Source of the DNA: Lingula anatina
Lineage: Eukaryota > Brachiopoda > Lingulata > Lingulida > Lingulidae
NCBI RefSeq assembly: GCF_001039355.2
Contig: NW_019775415.1
Location: forward strand, 1 to 64,000
Direction: 5' to 3'
DNA length: 64,000 nucleotides
Both the position numbers and the translations under genes were made by a program. The notes beneath the pieces were generated by a model. That model searched no databases, was not told where the DNA came from, and saw nothing but the letters and a program-made list of their open reading frames with translations. This document shows, in pieces, positions 27,365 through 41,316 of this stretch. Each line of letters opens with the position of its first letter. The first letter of the stretch is position 1.

Positions 27365-29530
27365 GGTTCTCTGCCTAGAAAAGCAAAATATGCATGTATT
27401 ATCTGGATCCACCTGTCGTTCTTTTGTCGAAAAGAATGGAATTTAACGTGATTAGGGAAAGACAGCTGTTGCTGTCCTGAGAAGGGCGGAGAGGTTTGCA
27501 CCTACATATGCGTACGCGCCGTGTCGTATCTCTAGAGAAAAAAATACACTTTTATATGTAGATATGCAGCCTAATACGGATGTAATACGTTTTCATGAGA
27601 AACGGAAGACAGTCGGTGGAAATTTACCACTGCCTTGCACCTGAAATTATCATCACTATGCCACTTTCTCTGCCCAGTGGGACGCTGAGTATATTTTACC
27701 ACCGACAATAGATCCATAGAAACCATGATCGATTGGCCCAGTCTCCTTACCATTGTATTTCCTTCGCAGCCACTTCCTAAACACTCTACACAGTTCTTTA
27801 GACGCTGGTGAAATCGTTCTGCCTCTCGAAAAGATGAGCTTTCTCAATTTAAAGCTTAGATAACAACCCGCGGATTACATATCTCTAAGAAAAACAGCGC
27901 CGCAAGCTTGCCGATTGCACATGCGCCTGCCGGCGGACAACAATCCAAATTCTTTTGCACTGACTGATTTTTGTTAATCACGTGTAATCTCCGTTTCTTA
28001 GCAGCACTCCGTGATGGGTTATCAAGGCAAAATGTCAAAGGATGCCATCAATCTGAGAACTAAAGTTGAGCAGTCTCTGATCCCGACGCGGAATATGTCG
28101 ACCTCCTTTCTCGAGGCTTCTAAGTTCTTCTGTTCTTAATGATAGATACGCTGTCGCTGAGATTTTGACATGAGCACGCTTCTAATGAAAACCTCTTTTA
28201 GTCTGTGTTCGTACCTCTACAAGACGAAAATAATCTCCGTTTTTTTCAGTGATTGCTATTGATTGGCTGATCTGCATATTCCTTATTTCTTATCACAAAA
28301 TGCAAAACAATACATCGCACAGGAATTTTACCTATGCCCAACGTACACCACTAACCCATAACTACGTTTATGTGCAAGTGGAGCAAATTTGCCTGTGCGT
28401 GTTTTATGACATGTCAAAATTGAGGTACAACACTCTTCGCATGTACCCCATCCCCTTCCGTACATTTCGATTAACCTGACGGTATGTTTAGCCTCTCTGA
28501 CAACAGGTAAAAAACAGAACTGCTTAGATTTTTTTTTTTTTTTTTTTTTTTTTTGAGAAAATAATGAAGATGTAAAGGGTCGATCCTCGAAAAGCAGCTG
28601 CATGTAGACTTTCTACGTCGTGCTAAGAAATTCCAAGAAAAGGCTCTGCTAATAGTAGCAAATATTGCTTAAAAATACACAAAAAACAATTTGACTGAAA
28701 TAAGATTTATATACAAAGGTAAAACTTTGTTCGCGAGGCCACCCTTTCTGTAGAGTCCATTTATTCCTATCAGATTGCCTGTTACAACGTAGTCTGACAC
28801 GGCAGCAATAAAAAGAAGTGTGTGTTTACTGATGAATTCACTTTAAGAAGTGAATGGGCTCGTCTAAATAAAACATCTGACAGGGGATGCCACGTGGTAG
28901 TTTATTTCATTATGATATTTTAATATTAAAATGTGAACTTGAAAACGAGATGCGGTACGACCGAGTTTACGAGTACAATAATCAATTTTGTCAAGGTCTG
29001 TGCACAAGAAAAACGTGAATACTTGGTATCTAACCTAACATTACAAATTACTTATTTATTCAACGAGTGCATGGAAATTTGCTTAAAGCGAGTTTGCATG
29101 TTTAACGTGCACTTTAACGAGAGACATGCACTTTGTAGCATACTTAAAGAATGATATAAAACAGCTTTCATCGACAGTGATGGACAGGGAAATTTACAGT
29201 GCCGTATGCTGGGCGTGAAATGTTAACCTTACATAGCCTATATCTATTTAACGAGTGCACTAATTCCTCGAGGCAGGCCGTAAACAATCTTTATGCTTAC
29301 GAACGGTGTGAAAAAACAAAAAAGAACGGTATAGGTGTGACACAAAAACACCCGTACAATAGTAGCGAGTGTGCGAACGCACAGTGCCAAACATACCGTT
29401 CATACTCTTCGCGAATTTGACCTTTGATTGTGTCATTATTTCAGCATTTCATCAAGACTGATATTGCCCAACATGTTTACGTCATTTCCCTTTATCAGAA
29501 TGTATGTATATAACTTTAGTTTTTGCTTAC

Positions 29531-29628
29531 CTAGAGTTAACGAGTCCAGAGTAAATCCATAAAGGCTGATGGCCAGTGAAATGCATGCTCCATCATTGTT
29601 CTGATAGGCAGCTATCTGCTTCCCACCT
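29531..29628 (-). other. Orphan exon candidate
   Basis: A 98-base open segment is bounded by a good acceptor (TTTATCCTTTAG) and a good donor (GTAAGC) on the minus strand. It reads GGKQIAAYQNNDGACISLAI followed by SLYGFTLDSLTL, which has protein-like composition. I found no partner exon in a compatible phase and do not recognise the family. It could belong to an unannotated minus-strand gene or be chance. Confidence 0.3.
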
Positions 29629-30191
29629 CTAAAGGATAAAAACAACAAAAGAAGAGTGTGAAAACTGATCAGACGCAACTCCCAAAGCTATTTTTGCCCG
29701 TCTGAAAAAACTGGAAAAGTTTGTTTGGATGTCCTCCCGTAAGCCGGTTCAATGTGATTAGTGAGGGCGTAGAATGTTAACTGGTTAAGAGTGGCAATTT
29801 TCAGCACTGAGATCAAGACTAATTAATACATATTCCTTAGCTTTAAGCGTTTTTATATGGAAGACAGGGCTATAATTTTGACATTACTGAACTTGGCTTC
29901 AAGGAATCATTAATGCGAAATTGCGAACTCTTACTAGTAGGGGCCAAAGCGTTTGACCAGCGCTAGCCATATTCAACTGTGTTTTTTTTTCCAGATGCCC
30001 TGTTCGATAAACACACTAGGTCAAATGCAAATGAAACTGGTGACATAAAATTTAGTACCATGAAATGATGTATTGGTATATAATTGAAATATAATTAGAT
30101 ATTTTCAATATCCTATGGGTCCTATTTTTGGTTCCTATACTGCGTATGTAACTAAATCATCGAGTCCCTTAGGTAAAAATGAATCACATTG

Positions 30192-30192
<1 letters not shown>

Positions 30193-30258
<66 letters not shown>
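30193..30258. repeat. (AAT)n microsatellite
   Basis: About 22 perfect AAT/TAA triplets in a row. Confidence 0.95.
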
Positions 30259-30259
<1 letters not shown>

Positions 30260-31085
30260 GAAATGATCAAGCTTCACCTTTTTACTTACGATTTCAACAT
30301 GTGGATAGGTCGAAAAGTCGGTTGTTTTAACCTAGACTAAACTAATCAAAGGAATGAGCAACCGTGTCTCTTGTTCATCCTGTTCTACTAGTTCCCAGAC
30401 TGTGCTACGTGTGTTAAGTAGAATCCTTCTTTTTAGTTTCTTTCCTTAAGCTTGTAGTTCAGCCCAAAGGTTTTTCTGGGCACATCGTGCTTAAATTGCC
30501 AAGCAGATTTGGTGAACTGGTTCATAGGACACCTTAACTTTTTCCCACATATACCTATCGAAACACAATGCCCCAGTAGACACATACGCATACATGCATA
30601 GCATACTTCATGCACAAGCATATGCACCCACACACCGTCAAACACAAAAGATCGAGCACAGACCGGAATAAATAATATGCCTACATCGTTCGCAAACTAA
30701 TCACGGTAAGATTTTTCGAAATGCCTTATTTCTCGCTGTAAGTTCATGTTATAGGCCTATATATTTTCTTTTCATCCTCGGCCAGACGAAAAACTCTGTT
30801 GAGATAATTAAAATCATATCATATCGAAATAAAATGAGTTTTGAGATTAACTTATTAAGCAACTTATTAAACAAAAATTTGTGTCGTGCTTAAAAATTTG
30901 ATTGATTGTTTAAAACTTGTTTAAAACTTCTAAAGTAAATTTCAATAGAGATAAAGTAATGGATTATGTTTTGATTTATCAAAGCTATGGACAAAAAATC
31001 GATTACTTAATGTTAATCTGAAATTGTTTTTTGGTCAGCACTAAATTCCATGTTATATTAAACTGTTATCTGATTATGCCTTAAA

Positions 31086-31300
31086 GACCCCATTTCCAGA
31101 GATTAGGTCGATCTACTTTAGATCGACCTAACTCCCTGGGGGTTCACGCTAAATTGCAGTCAGCCGAGCGGGCACCATAGTTAATTACCCCCTTACAGCT
31201 TGTAGTAGGCGGGACGGACATTTAAGCCGTATTATATGACAGTAATCTAGCGAGACTCCCCGCGGGGATAGATCGATCTAAAAGCTCTGGGAATAGAGCC
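31086..31300. mobile_element. MITE-like element with ~30-base imperfect inverted ends
   Basis: The left end reads GACCCCATTTCCAGAGATTA then GGTCGATCTA. The right end, read in reverse complement, is GGCTCTATTCCCAGAGCTTT then TAGATCGATCTA. Inside the left arm GGTCGATCTA is itself followed by TAGATCGACC, forming a local hairpin. There is no coding capacity. The superfamily cannot be decided because the target-site duplication is unclear. Confidence 0.6.
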
Positions 31301-32138
31301 AAAAGGTCTACTGCAAAGGCACCCCACCACTTGTAGCTCCACCTCCTTTAGATTTACGTCTTGTTGTTATACTAGTGCCTTTTTACATCTTTCCCAACAA
31401 CGGCCCCATCCTAGATCTTGTGTCCCTTAGCTACATGCACAAGATAAAAGAAATAATAATAATAATAAAATTAAGATATATTAAAATAAGTGAATTATAT
31501 TTTGTTAAAAAATCGGTGATTATAAAATATTTGTCTATGAGCGCATACACATGCTCATATACTGTACAAACTGCAGTAAGGCTACTTTAGAAATCCGGGA
31601 AATAAGACTTCTTTCTCTCTTTTTTTTACGTTGAATGCTAGAAAAGATGTTTAGTCTTTTTAGAGACGGTTCGCTTCTTAAAACAGTTTAATAAATTCTG
31701 ACATTTTTTGTAATATTTTCATGACTAAGTTCGTTATAAATAAAGTTGATCATTCGAACAATTTTCAGAATTTTAGGGTGGCTTTTCTGGGCGAGTAGAG
31801 CGACATCTACTCATTCTTTTATGAATGAAGGTTTAAAAATAATTATTGTGACGTCATCTTCGTAAAAATATTTTATTGTAATTCTAACTGATTTCTCGAT
31901 TTAATTGAAAATCAAAGGGACTCCTCGTTTATTTTTTAGTGTCATTTGACCGTGCATTGATTTGAATCACGTCGGGATTGGAGGTTCTCCATCTAGAATG
32001 ACTCTCCAGGCAACTACGTCACTTTCGGAAGTTACCCGAAGATGAAATCGAGGCAAGATAGACAGAAGTTTCTGAAGGAAGAAGAGAAACTTAAAAATTG
32101 TGGAATTCTTCTGTTTTCTGTGACATACTAACTCCAAA

Positions 32139-34480
32139 ATGGATTCAGAAGAAGATATGCTGTACGATGAAGAATCAGACCATGGAAGTTCCGACAATGA
32201 GGATGATGATTTTGTTGATATGGGCATTGAATCAGAGCAAGGTTCTGCATCTCAGGAAACAACCATTGACGATTTTTCATACGAAGTGCTCAGTCCTGAG
32301 TTAATTGTACAGCACATGGTAGACTGTATTAAAGAAGTCAACACTGTTGTGCAGGTATTATGATATTCGTAGTTATGTTATTGATGACTTAAATGGCCAA
32401 AACAAGTTACCATAAACTTGGTATATGACCTACAAAATACATGCCAAAAATAGAAACTTGCATCACTAACCAAGCATTGACACTGAAACTGAAAGGTAGC
32501 AGACATTAAAGTACTTAAATAATAACTTACCCAAATGTATTTACAATCTGCTCTGTGCTAGTATTCTTTTTGTCAGATTTTAATGTAGAGATTGTCTTGC
32601 AAGGTTTTTAAGTGAAACGATGAAGCAAAGTTAAAAATATACAGACTGTTTGTGTTAAAATGGAAGTAACAGGTGTATAATGCACTACATTTTAAAGAGA
32701 GTGCCATCATCATGTTCAGCATGATTCAAGATTTTTGTAGAGAAAGTGTTTAATAAGAATGATGTATCTTTTTAACATATTAAATAAGTTTATGGTAGTG
32801 TTTCAAAAGATGCAAATTCATATACATTTAGATTGATAGGACCTTACTTGTGGTATATATTAAAATATAATTAAATTAAATTAATTTGGATATTCATATT
32901 TTATTTAATTTGTGTAAACATTCTATTTTAGCTACCAGCCACAACAACTAGAATTTTATTATCTCATTTTCGTTGGGACAAGGAAAAGTTGATGGAAAGG
33001 TTAGTTAAAATCTCAATTTTGATTTTTAGTTATTGTATTGAACATACAAGAACAGCAGGTTGTGTTTATAATTAATAGCCTTTCAGTAAGTAAAATAAAA
33101 ATGGAAGAAGTACAGGGCTGTGTATGTGTATTTCATGTATACTGTTTCGATATGGTCATGTATTATTTCTCATTTATTTTAGATATTATGATGGAGACCA
33201 GGATCAGTTATTTTCGGAAGCACATGTTGTTAGTCCAGGCAGAAAAATGTCTGCTTCTTTTAAACCCTCCTCTAGTAGCAGGGTAAGAATGAGAATGAAT
33301 ATCAATTTACAATGAATGTTTACAGTGTTTGTGCTGCACTCTGTGATGACACATTCAAGCTACATTGAGATCATTTATTGTTGTGACAATGGCAGTCAGA
33401 AGGTTTATAAAATATGTACATGCTATACATCTGCAGGTGTTTTGTTGGGATTTGAAACAGTTTGGCAAAAGAAAAAAATACTAATAATAATACAAACTTG
33501 AGTCAAAGTATTAAATAAATAAGCATTGTTTTTATTGTATTGTATTGTATCATGTATGTCTTTTGCTTTTCTGTGGTTACCTTTATGTATCCTTTATACA
33601 TATGCTATTAATTTTGTGCTTACATTTTCGTAGAAAAATACCAGATCAGCGGCGGCAGCTGCAGCGTCTGCTGAGAATATAGAGTGTGAGATCTGCACCC
33701 TGACATATCCGCAGGGGGTTAGTAGACTGCCTGGTGACGTTCTCAAAACAGTTCACAAAATATCAAATATAAGTTATATAATTGTATATATGTATGTAGT
33801 CTGATTTTGATATTTTCATAGAGATGATAGCACATCTAGTAATTTACACTTTAATGCTAGACCTCCATGAACTATTGCTTTGATGAATTTTATTTCAATG
33901 GAATTAAAAATGACAACAAACAATCTAAGTAGTTTAAGAATTTTCACTGCTCCAATTATCGGATGTGCTGTTACAATTGTAATTATGCTGCATTTTTTTT
34001 TCCAGATGATGACAGGCTTAGAGTGTGGACATCGTTTTTGTACTGCTTGCTGGACAGAATATCTGACCACTAAGATCATAGATGAGGGCATGGGACAGGT
34101 GAGAATTGGGTCCAAAACACCAACACACTTTCTTTGCATTGTATTTTTTTCAACAAAACTATGTTATAACCTTCCCAAATATATATGAAAAATGTCCACA
34201 CTTCAACATATTTTAAAGTATCTTTTCTTTCTTATAGACAATATCTTGCGCTGCTCATGGATGTGATATATTAGTAGATGATGCCACTGTAATGTAAGTT
34301 ATATTAGAAGTTTAAGGTACATTTGAATTGATTTTTGAAAAATATATCGATCTTCAGACAAAAAATATTTGTTTTAGCCGTAATAACTGTCATGGCAACT
34401 TTTGTTTACAACTTTATAAGTTTCATATCTGAGAATTACTTATGCATGTTAAGTTTTAGGGTAAGGTTTTGTTTGTATAG

Positions 34481-34518
<38 letters not shown>

Positions 34519-36951
34519 CTGATTTTTCCCTTTGATTTTCACAGGTCATTAGTCAAAGATTCCAAAGTAAGATTAAAATACCAACACCTCATTACCAACA
34601 GCTTTGTTGAGGTAAGCTCATAATTAATTTCTTGAAAGCTGCATCAGTTTATTTTCCTGCGATGCCTTTTATTTTGTATTCATATTACACAGAAACTGCA
34701 TTAGTTAGTTGAAAGATTTTTAATCACATAAATGTCTCAAATTAGTTAATGGTACGATTTCCCTTCAGTAAATTCAAAATTTGTCAGTGTAGAGTACTAT
34801 CAGATTCTCTTTTTTTTTCGCCAGTGTAACCGACAGTTAAGATGGTGTCCAGCACCGGACTGTGGCCGAGCGGTCAAGGTCAACTATCCTGATGCAAGAC
34901 CAGTCACTTGCCAATGTGGTCATACCTTCTGGTAAGTCTGGATTGCCCAGATCTTGGTGGACAGCATGAGATCATTTTACAGTATAACTCAGTCAGAATG
35001 GAGTCATTCTATTCAGATTTAAGGAATTGAATAAACATATGTACCCCTAGAAAGTAAGTGGTTTTGCATGTTAATTAACTCCTTTCGATTTGTGACATCT
35101 TTCCATATTATCAGCTGTGTGCACGTACCCCCCCCCCCCCCCCAAAAAAAAAAAAACTACTTGGTTTTGGTTTATGTTTACATACAGACCTCTCATTTTT
35201 TTCGTCATATAAACTGTCAAAGATTCCTTCAGCTGTGTTATGCACTAAAAATTACAGTGATCCTCAAACAACACTGAAACTTGGGGCTTTTGTGACATGT
35301 GTTGTCTCAATGACATTCCCGGATAAAGGTGTCTTGTCAGCCACTACATAATATTGGCTTTAGTTGTAAATAACTTAAGCCATTTTTACAAGGGACTTGA
35401 TATTTTGACTTTGTTTTCTGCATGTGATGACTAGAAGGATTATCTGTGTTTATTGTATTATTTAGCTTCTCCTGTGGAGAGACGTGGCACGACCCAGTAA
35501 AGTGCAAGTGGCTGAGAAGATGGATCAAGAAATGTGATGATGACAGTGAAACATCCAACTGGATTGCTGCCAATACAAAGGTGAGGTTCATCATGCACTG
35601 GTAGACTAAAATGTCAAGCTAGTGCTCTGCTGGGTTGGAAATCAGGTTTTTTTCCCTCTAGGCCAGTTTAGCTGTAAATCTACAAACACCATTTACTAAT
35701 ATATGAATTAAAACTACGAGGAAACGGTACAGTTTTCTTAAATCACTCTAACAAGAAATTATTTTAACCATTAGTTTCCTAAAATATTTTTTTTTTCAAT
35801 TAAATCAGTGATAGATTGGATGATAACTTCTTACACAATATCATCATGTTAATTAGTTATATTCATGCTGTAAAATTTATTAAATATTTTTTCCTGTAGG
35901 AATGTCCAAAGTGCCATGTAACTATAGAGAAAGATGGAGGCTGCAATCATATGGTGTGTAAGAACCAAAGCTGTAAAGCAGACTTCTGCTGGGTTTGCCT
36001 AGGACCCTGGGAACCACATGGAACATCCTGGTAACACCAGAGCTTACTCAGATATTGTTAATACTATCATTTTAAAACACACTGGATATCGTTGTAAACT
36101 GAGAAATGCTCTATCCTTGGTGTTAAGATGGCAAAATAGTGCTATCACTGTTGTTACCTACTGGGTTTGTATAACATTTTAAGTATTAGGCTAACTATTG
36201 ATCATTGTTGCTCACTGCTTTTATGAAGTTCTTTAAGATATTTGTATATCTAAACACATATTAAGATTTTTTTTATAATTGGTGGCATCAAATTATTTCA
36301 CAGGTACAACTGTAATCGTTTTGATGAAGATGAGGCAAAGAAGGCTAGAGATTCTCAAGAGGTAGTTGTTCATAAGAATTTTCTCTTTTTATTTTTTTAA
36401 TAATGTTAGAGATTTCTTTAGAGTCCAAAATGATGTTCCTCTGTATTACATTAAGTAAAATGCTATCAGAATTTGTTTGTTCAAGTTAAACTGTTTTTTT
36501 TTTTATAATTATTTATGTTCTCGTGGGTGCTCTTCTGTTAATTTCATTTTTTATTTCAGAAATCCCGATCTGCATTGCAACGTTATCTTTTTTACTGCAA
36601 TCGCTACATGAATCACATGCAAAGTTTAAAATTTGAGCACAAGGTAAGTTGACTTAGTTAATGGCCCAATTGTTTCTCAATCATTAAATAATGTTGCCAT
36701 TAGATGATACTTTGCAGTTTGCTTCTTATGTAAAAGAAAGAAAGAAACAAGACATAATTTCACCCAGTATCATATTTAGTTGTAGCATTCACGTTTTTAT
36801 TTGACTACCACAAAACATAATATATACCGTCTTCTGTTTAAGAGAATATTTGGGCTAAAATGTCTTTCTTAAAATAGTGCATGGATAATGATTTTCTTGT
36901 TTTGTTCTGTACACCAGCAGTTCCATCATTTCACATTACTCAGAAGCCTGC

Positions 36952-36988
<37 letters not shown>

Positions 36989-37920
36989 TCGCGCGTGCAT
37001 TCATGCAAATGCAAAATGGGACCTGGAGGTAATTGGGAAAGTGCTTTTACTTGTAGCTATACAGCATGGTCCGACAGAAAATGGAAGAAATGCAACAGCA
37101 CAATATGTCGTGGATTGAAGTCCAGTTCCTGAAGAAAGCTGTGGATATTCTGTGCCTCTGCCGACAGACTCTTATGTTCACCTATGTGTTTGCCTTTTAC
37201 TTGAAAAGAAATAACCAGTCCATCATATTTGAGGTAGGATGATCACAGGTTTATCACATTGTTGATAGGTTACAGTTCTGAAGATAAACCAGTCACTTTT
37301 CTGGCATTGAAACTTCAAATGGTTTCAAAAAGACAATGTTATTAGAATTTTTGTAGACAGAGTATTCTGTAAAAAGGGCACTTTATTACTATGATAAAAG
37401 TATAAAGGCTAATCTGGAAAATGCAGGTTAGCATTGCTTCTGAATCTGTTGAAAGAAACTGTATTCATAGTTATATAATTTTTTAATGTAGGACAATCAG
37501 AAAGACCTTGAAAATGCAACTGAACAGTTATCAGAATATCTAGAAAGAGACATCACGTCAGACATAATTGTTGATGTTAAACAGAAAGTGCAGGATAAAA
37601 CCAGGTATGTGTTTACCATTATCCTTAGAGGCGCCTTTCATACTGAGTGGTATACTTAAGCAATACTCCAAAAAGTCCTAACGTATAATTATGCTTGGGG
37701 GGGGGGGGGTCATTCACTTTCACAAGATACAGTATCACAAAAAAATTCAAATAAGAAATAAACTTATATGAAAAAAAACAAAGTTCAAACAAGAACTAAT
37801 TTTATGAATCATTTACCCTTTATTTTCAGATATTGTGAAAGTCGCTGTAAAGTACTCCTGGATCATGTACATGAAGGCTATGAAAAAGACCTTTGGGAGT
37901 ATCAAGATGAGAAATATTGA
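32139..37920 (+). CDS. ARIH1: ARIH1-type ariadne RBR E3 ubiquitin ligase
   Basis: Ariadne-1 is a RING-between-RING E3 that takes ubiquitin from UBE2L3 onto a catalytic cysteine and works with neddylated cullin-RING ligases. Coding exons: 32139-32354, 32932-32999, 33183-33282, 33634-33717, 34006-34098, 34238-34293, 34545-34611, 34825-34931, 35466-35580, 35900-36030, 36304-36361, 36560-36643, 37057-37233, 37492-37604, 37830-37920 (519 residues). The N-terminus is acidic ([20 protein letters not shown]) and followed by a UBA-like segment. RING1 begins at CEIC (~146) and continues [13 protein letters not shown]. The IBR holds [15 protein letters not shown] and [10 protein letters not shown]-type cysteines. 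RING2 (~304-) is [19 protein letters not shown], with the catalytic Cys at ~322. The C-terminal ariadne domain includes [15 protein letters not shown] and [20 protein letters not shown]. It is shorter than human ARIH1 (557) mainly at the N-terminus. All catalytic and zinc residues I can check are present. Confidence 0.97.
36954..36985. repeat. (GT)n microsatellite in ARIH1 intron
   Basis: About 16 GT dinucleotides, ending in GCGTTCGCGCG. It lies in the intron before the exon at 37057. Confidence 0.95.
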
Positions 37921-40900
37921 ATGAATAATTAAGAACTGTACACAGAGATTTTGGAAAGAAATTTGAAAGAAATTAAGTGCTTAGCATGAAATTAATTATC
38001 CTTCAATCTAGTGGTGTCTTTACTTTTTTGTGTCAATTACTTGAATAATGGCAAATTGGCACAAGACTAATCAGATTGAATTAATTATATATAGCCCAAT
38101 TTTATTTATATTAGTGTAAGCACAGAAGTTAATGTGGAGAAGTGGCCTAAGTTTTCAATTAAAACCGTGAAGCAGAATTTGGCTTGTGTTAAGATTTTTT
38201 GTAATCGTCTTTTTGTGTGACCCTTGCAAAGTTGTCTGGGGGCTTTATATGCATAGTGAAAGAAAAAGTAAAACAAATGTAGCCAAGATCACACCATAGC
38301 CTTGTGTTTCAGATTGGAGTTCAACAATGTTAAGAGAAAAAAAGGGGTGGGAATAGACAACAAGAAGGTGTCCACACATAGAGTATAGTTGTCACATTTT
38401 ACTCAATTAAGTGGGTATGAACAGTGAGATTTAGGGTTTAGTTAATAACTATGTCTGCTAATATCTTTGGTTAAACTGATTCCGTATCAGAAACTAGATT
38501 AGATCTGTAGTTATGTAATAACTGTGCCAAATTGAAATGATCGAGAACAGGCGGTGCCAGTTCAAACAAACTTCTCTTTAAAAATCTCTTAAGTTACCCA
38601 AAACCAGCTTTTGTTTTTACATAAGGCTATACAATTCCCCAGAATTTTAATTTGATTGAACTTAAAAGCACTGTCCATTACAATGCCAAGCTTATTTTAT
38701 CTTTGAGCCGCACCAATCGAAAAAAAAAAAAAATCTCCAGGCTCTGCAAGAATTTGCCTGAATCAGAACTTGGGAATAAATTGCACTGGTTTTCACTATG
38801 ATCCTGGTCTTGTTGTAACTGTATTGTTTATAGAATTATGTGAATAAAAACAAAAGACATGTTGTTAACAATGGTCCTTTTAAATTTTTATTCCTTTTAT
38901 GTACATTTCAGAGATTTACTTTGTTCTGTGGATTGGAAAGCCCTTGCAGTAAATGGGGTCCATTAATTAACTGAACCGTTACGCAGCATATCATTGCACT
39001 GAACATACTGAGGACATCTCATAACATTTAAAACTAAATCATATATGTACTAAATAAAATTGGCAAAAGAAAATGTTCACTTAGACTAGTTACCACATTT
39101 AAAACTAAATCATAAATATACTAAATAAAAATTGGCAAAAGAAAATGTTGTTCACTTAGACTGGTTACCACTATTGGATTTCCGAGTTCATAATATAACT
39201 GGCAAAATTCAGAGGAGATGCTGCTCTGGATAATAATTGCAAACAATGGTAAACCTATACTTGGCCATTTCTTGGACTGAAACAAGTGAATCATCTTAAC
39301 ATAATCTTTATCTCTCTTGAGTATTGCAGTGAGATTTCAAAACAAAAAGTCATGATGAAAAACTAAATCATATTAAATACAAAAAAAATTAAATTAAAAT
39401 CAACTAAAATTTAAAAATAATGGCCCCTGGCCATTTTCTTATTCTTAATAATCTCTCAACAATATAAAGTAAAGACATTCTACAAGGATAACATTATCTG
39501 GAAGGCTGCATTCACAGTCAACTTGAAGATTCAATAGAAAAACTTATTAATGCCATAACTGACAATATTAATATTATATAATATGCTTGCAACACAATTG
39601 ACAGAAATCGATATGGAAACTAAGAAATAATGTCAAGACCTTAACAATAACATCTGATAAATTAAGGCAACTTTTTGTGTCAAGACAAAGTTTGCCCTTG
39701 GAAAACAGTAATATATAAAGTGCTACTAAAATTTTTGTGAAGTATTTTTTTCTCCAACAATTCTCCCCTTTACCTCTGACATGAATTTCACAATCTGATC
39801 TAAGGATATATAAGTGCTCCATATCCATTACTAATATCTCCTAGATATTTTTGTCAAATAAGGTAAACGTAGAATAATAAGGTAATGTGCTGTAATCTTT
39901 TTAAAGGTTTCACTGAGACAGCTGGGTATATACGCACAAATATTATTTATGACTAGATGCTCATTTTTTAAAAACAATATACTTGCACACAAAACCCTGG
40001 AATCTTGGCTTGACTTGAAAAAATCTCATGCATGGATATTATTTATTTTCCAATTTTTTAAAGTATAGAAAATTTGGCATAAAATCATCTCATTTGGAAT
40101 GCATAGATCACATCTTGTTCCCTTATATGGATTTTCAACATTGGAATATACAGTATATCAATATACTTAAATAACAGACAATAAATGGGAATAAAAAGCT
40201 GTGAGGTTAGGAAATCAGGAAATCGGCTTACCTCAAACCATTTTCACTCATTCAAAAACTAATTTGTATTTTTCAATTGTTTTGTTATCTTAACACATTT
40301 AACAAATACACTATCATTGTTTCACACTATGTAAGATTCAAATGTCTCCAAAATCATAATTAATTATATATAAGTAGTGATACAACTGTTTATACCTACT
40401 ATAGTCTATGAACAGAACAGAAGATCTACTGATCCATGGATCAAATATGGCAGACCATACAAGAAAGAAGAGCCAACTAACTCGCTGATGGTCTCCCCGC
40501 CTCTGCATGCACCATTAAACGGATTAAATCATGGCCCCAAGATTTAATTGCTAGATCCCTCATAATACTCAGCTATTTTTTCAATGGATCAGTAAATTCT
40601 CCAATCTTCTGTTCTGAAAGGCCTCTAATGTGATATCAGAAGAACTTGGCAAAAATGAATAATTCAAATAATGTGATGCATTTTACCGGATCAGCCCACA
40701 ATGTTTGTGCCACAATGATATGTCCTGCTTATGCTTATGTGGACAACTTAACTCTTGGAGTGAACCTCTGACAAAAGACGGGTCCCAAACAATTGAATTA
40801 AATTATACTGTAACAGTAAGAGAAAACGAGAAAATTGGTACTTCTGAAATGAGTTCCAAATTTGCTTCAAATTAAAACAGAATAATTATAATTACAACAG

Positions 40901-41316
40901 TAAATTATAACTTGATAGCACAATGGATGTTATATCTCAGTCAGAGTGCAAGAAAAATACTTTTATCACATAAAACAACAAATATAACAAATGATGACTT
41001 TGAAAGTTAATGGCTTGAATAAATACCTTTTGTTCAGTCAAAAAAGTTATCGAATAATATTAATTAAACCTAACATCAAAGTTTCACAGAGACCACATTT
41101 TTTTCTTCAAAATTTCTTATTTCTAGTTTTCTTCCTTCTCATAATAAAGCAAAAACACTTTCTGACCTAACATTATTTGGCTTTTCATAACTTTCAAACC
41201 ACCATTTTTAAGTTTAACAAAGAAGACATTGTCTTTGGAAATTCAAATTATCAATTTTGTTCATGTTTTTAACAATACATAAAATAAGCTCCAATATTTG
41301 CAGACTGTACAATCTG
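37921..41316. other. Convergent 3' region between ARIH1 and MFSD12-like gene
   Basis: ARIH1 (plus) and the MFSD12-like gene (minus) converge here. A plus-strand AATAAA at about 38844 fits an ARIH1 poly(A) signal ~920 bases after the stop. The rest is AT-rich and includes a two-copy tandem duplication at 39024-39171. No gene recognised. Confidence 0.5.
39024..39171. repeat. Two-copy tandem duplication, ~71-base period
   Basis: Units start at 39024 and 39095. Both contain ACATTTAAAACTAAATCATA, ACTAAATAAAA, TTGGCAAAAGAAAATG and TTCACTTAGACT. They differ by a few substitutions and short indels, so the duplication is fairly recent. Confidence 0.9.

Larger units (their letters stand above)
27365..32138. 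other. Intergenic region with MITE, microsatellite and one orphan exon candidate
   Basis: This lies between the 5' end of the disordered-protein gene and ARIH1. It contains a T-run (about 28531-28554), an orphan exon candidate at 29531-29628, an (AAT)n array at 30193-30258 and a MITE-like element at 31086-31300. No complete gene was recognised. The last few hundred bases should include the ARIH1 promoter. Confidence 0.45.

Noticed and set aside
27757-27850. Exon-like minus-strand segment (SPASKELCRVFRKWLRRKYN) with a GTAAGG donor
   Set aside because: Joining it to the 27364 exon shifts the frame and leads to a stop in the long exon; no acceptor is clear.
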